In this document: one piece after another, positions 63,126-64,000 of the stretch | Layout: the number at the start of each line of letters is the position of its first letter | How positions within the stretch are numbered: the first letter of the stretch is position 1 | Assembly (NCBI GenBank): GCA_000499405.2 | Contig: HG738140.1 | Span: forward strand, 620,001-684,000 | Length of the DNA stretch: 64,000 nt | Reading direction: 5' to 3' | DNA from: Onchocerca volvulus | Lineage: Eukaryota; Nematoda; Chromadorea; Rhabditida; Onchocercidae | The notes under the pieces: model-generated | Told to the model about the DNA's origin: nothing | Database searches by the model: none | Seen by the model: the letters and a program-made list of their open reading frames with translations, nothing else | Translations under genes and position numbers: made by a program

Positions 63126-63379
63126 TCAAGCTTTTCGTTTGCTTTTTTTGGTGAAGGATGTAATTCGTTTACTTTTTGATTTGTGGGAAATGTAGCTGCG
63201 TCGCAGAAATGTCGAGATCATGATAACGTATAATTAAATGTTTCCTTCAAGTAATTTGTGAATTATCTCTTCTAATATTAGTCTAATATTACTTTTAATA
63301 TTAGTTCGTGTCTTAGATTTCCTCTTTGGCAGAAATGTTCAATGTTCATTTTGACACAACATTTAAAGTGTTAACCCAC

Positions 63380-63510
63380 GGATTTGAAATTTTGAAGCAA
63401 GGTAACATTCAAATAGGCACGTTGTTTTTGTGCAGATACATCTTTATTTTTTATCTGTCACACCTGTGACAAATAAAGGTAACTGCGCGGACTGAATCTG
63501 CTAACCACGC
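63380..63510 (+). repeat. 62-kb repeat family, diverged copy D
   Basis: Contains GATTTGAAATTTTGAAGCAA, ACATTCAAATAGGCACG, and a later AAATAAAGGTAACTG block corresponding to the AAAAGTAAGTGAG block of copies A and B. Confidence 0.45.
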
Positions 63511-63589
63511 TTACTTTCTGCGAAGTGAACGTGGTCTTCAGTATGCAATGCTCAGTAGGCTCGATAAAGTGTGCGCATATTTCAATGGA

Positions 63590-63665
63590 ACGTTCTGTCA
63601 AAAATTCAAAGCAAGAAATAAAAACTTTCTGAGATTTAAGATTTTAAACAAACGAACATTTACGA
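63590..63665 (-). repeat. Dispersed repeat, copy 2 (inverted)
   Basis: Reverse-complement match to 9267-9335; the core 63632-63660 differs at one base from 9267-9295. It borders the cluster of repeat copies A-D. Confidence 0.6.
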
Positions 63666-63949
63666 CTTTGGTATCTTTTAATATCACATATTATTTTTGA
63701 AAAGCGACACAGCAATAGGACCAGTCCAACAATTTAATTGAACAGTTTCGAGTTCAAGTTTAAGTTCAATCGAAAGTTAATTTTTAGAACATTTCGGGGC
63801 AATCGATCTGCTTTGTTTCGTGCAAATAATACCTCGCAGAAGATCAAACTTAGGTCGTCGTATTCACACAGCGGAAGCATTGCTTTAGATTCAGTGCAAA
63901 TCAAGCAGAGGAAGATCGAGTATCAGCAAACGAGCAAACGAGACTAAGA

Positions 63950-64000
63950 ATGGCTCAAAAGCAAGCAGACGACGTGCAGCCAGGCTTGAGGATGCACGGT
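63950..64000 (+). CDS. Possible gene start running off the window
   Basis: The last about 250 bases become richer in GC and purine. An ATG at 63950 opens MAQKQADDVQPGLRMHG and is still open at the window end. There are only 17 codons, with an in-frame stop upstream not required by any model. The product cannot be named. Confidence 0.3.
   Translation, partial: MAQKQADDVQPGLRMHG

Noticed and set aside
62010..63129. Minus-strand ORFs sharing YSNA as a multigene family
   Set aside because: The similarity is explained by the DNA repeat; starts, stops and lengths differ and no frame is kept over the whole unit.
1..64000. CRISPR arrays, operons with ribosome binding sites, rRNA and intact tRNA genes
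   Set aside because: None seen; gene structure is eukaryotic with spliceosomal introns.

Overview
This is an AT-rich animal nuclear window, most likely from a spirurid or filarial nematode. The evidence is small phase-consistent exons with GT/AG (occasionally GC/AG) introns, TTTYAG-type acceptors a few bases upstream of start codons as expected for spliced-leader trans-splicing, and one exact 22-nt copy of the nematode SL1 leader. Genus is an inference; no species-diagnostic locus was recognised.

Layout. 0-7.5 kb: a (+) gene for an extracellular PAN/apple-domain protein with three PAN modules and an acidic/Thr-rich linker; both ends are uncertain. An orphan SL1 copy lies upstream on the (-) strand. 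7.5-11.4 kb: AT-rich, gene-poor, with a 57-nt poly-A tract and a small GC-rich structured element. 11.5-15.2 kb: a (+) Meteorin-family secreted protein (5 exons, 279 aa). 17.5-26.6 kb: a (-) Integrator subunit 8 gene (23 exons, 941 aa). It is divergently arranged, about 0.8 kb apart, with a (+) Maelstrom gene at 27.4-33.0 kb (12 exons, 923 aa). 34.6-36.2 kb: (+) TRAPPC5/TRS31 (5 exons, 190 aa). 36.9-45.1 kb: (+) mitochondrial DNA polymerase gamma catalytic subunit (22 exons, about 1076 aa), with one apparent 1-nt frame break. 45.7-49.1 kb: a (-) LAPTM4-like four-TM protein with three PY motifs, convergent with the polymerase. 49.1-63.9 kb: no convincing gene; low-complexity DNA, palindromic MITE-like elements, diverged duplications and a repeat family near 62-63.5 kb. 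A possible gene start runs off the right edge.

All exon models were built by hand from reading frame, splice signals and similarity to remembered family sequences. For METRN, INTS8, MAEL, TRAPPC5 and the LAPTM4-like gene the summed exon length is an exact multiple of three and every junction keeps phase. The genes do not form one pathway. They are mainly housekeeping functions (snRNA/transcription control, vesicle tethering, mtDNA replication, endolysosomal membrane) plus a germline piRNA-type factor and a secreted signalling protein. The most interesting items are Maelstrom with a roughly 520-residue C-terminal extension, the SL1 copy lacking a splice donor, the stop codon overlapping a splice donor in the LAPTM4-like gene, and the polymerase-gamma frame break.
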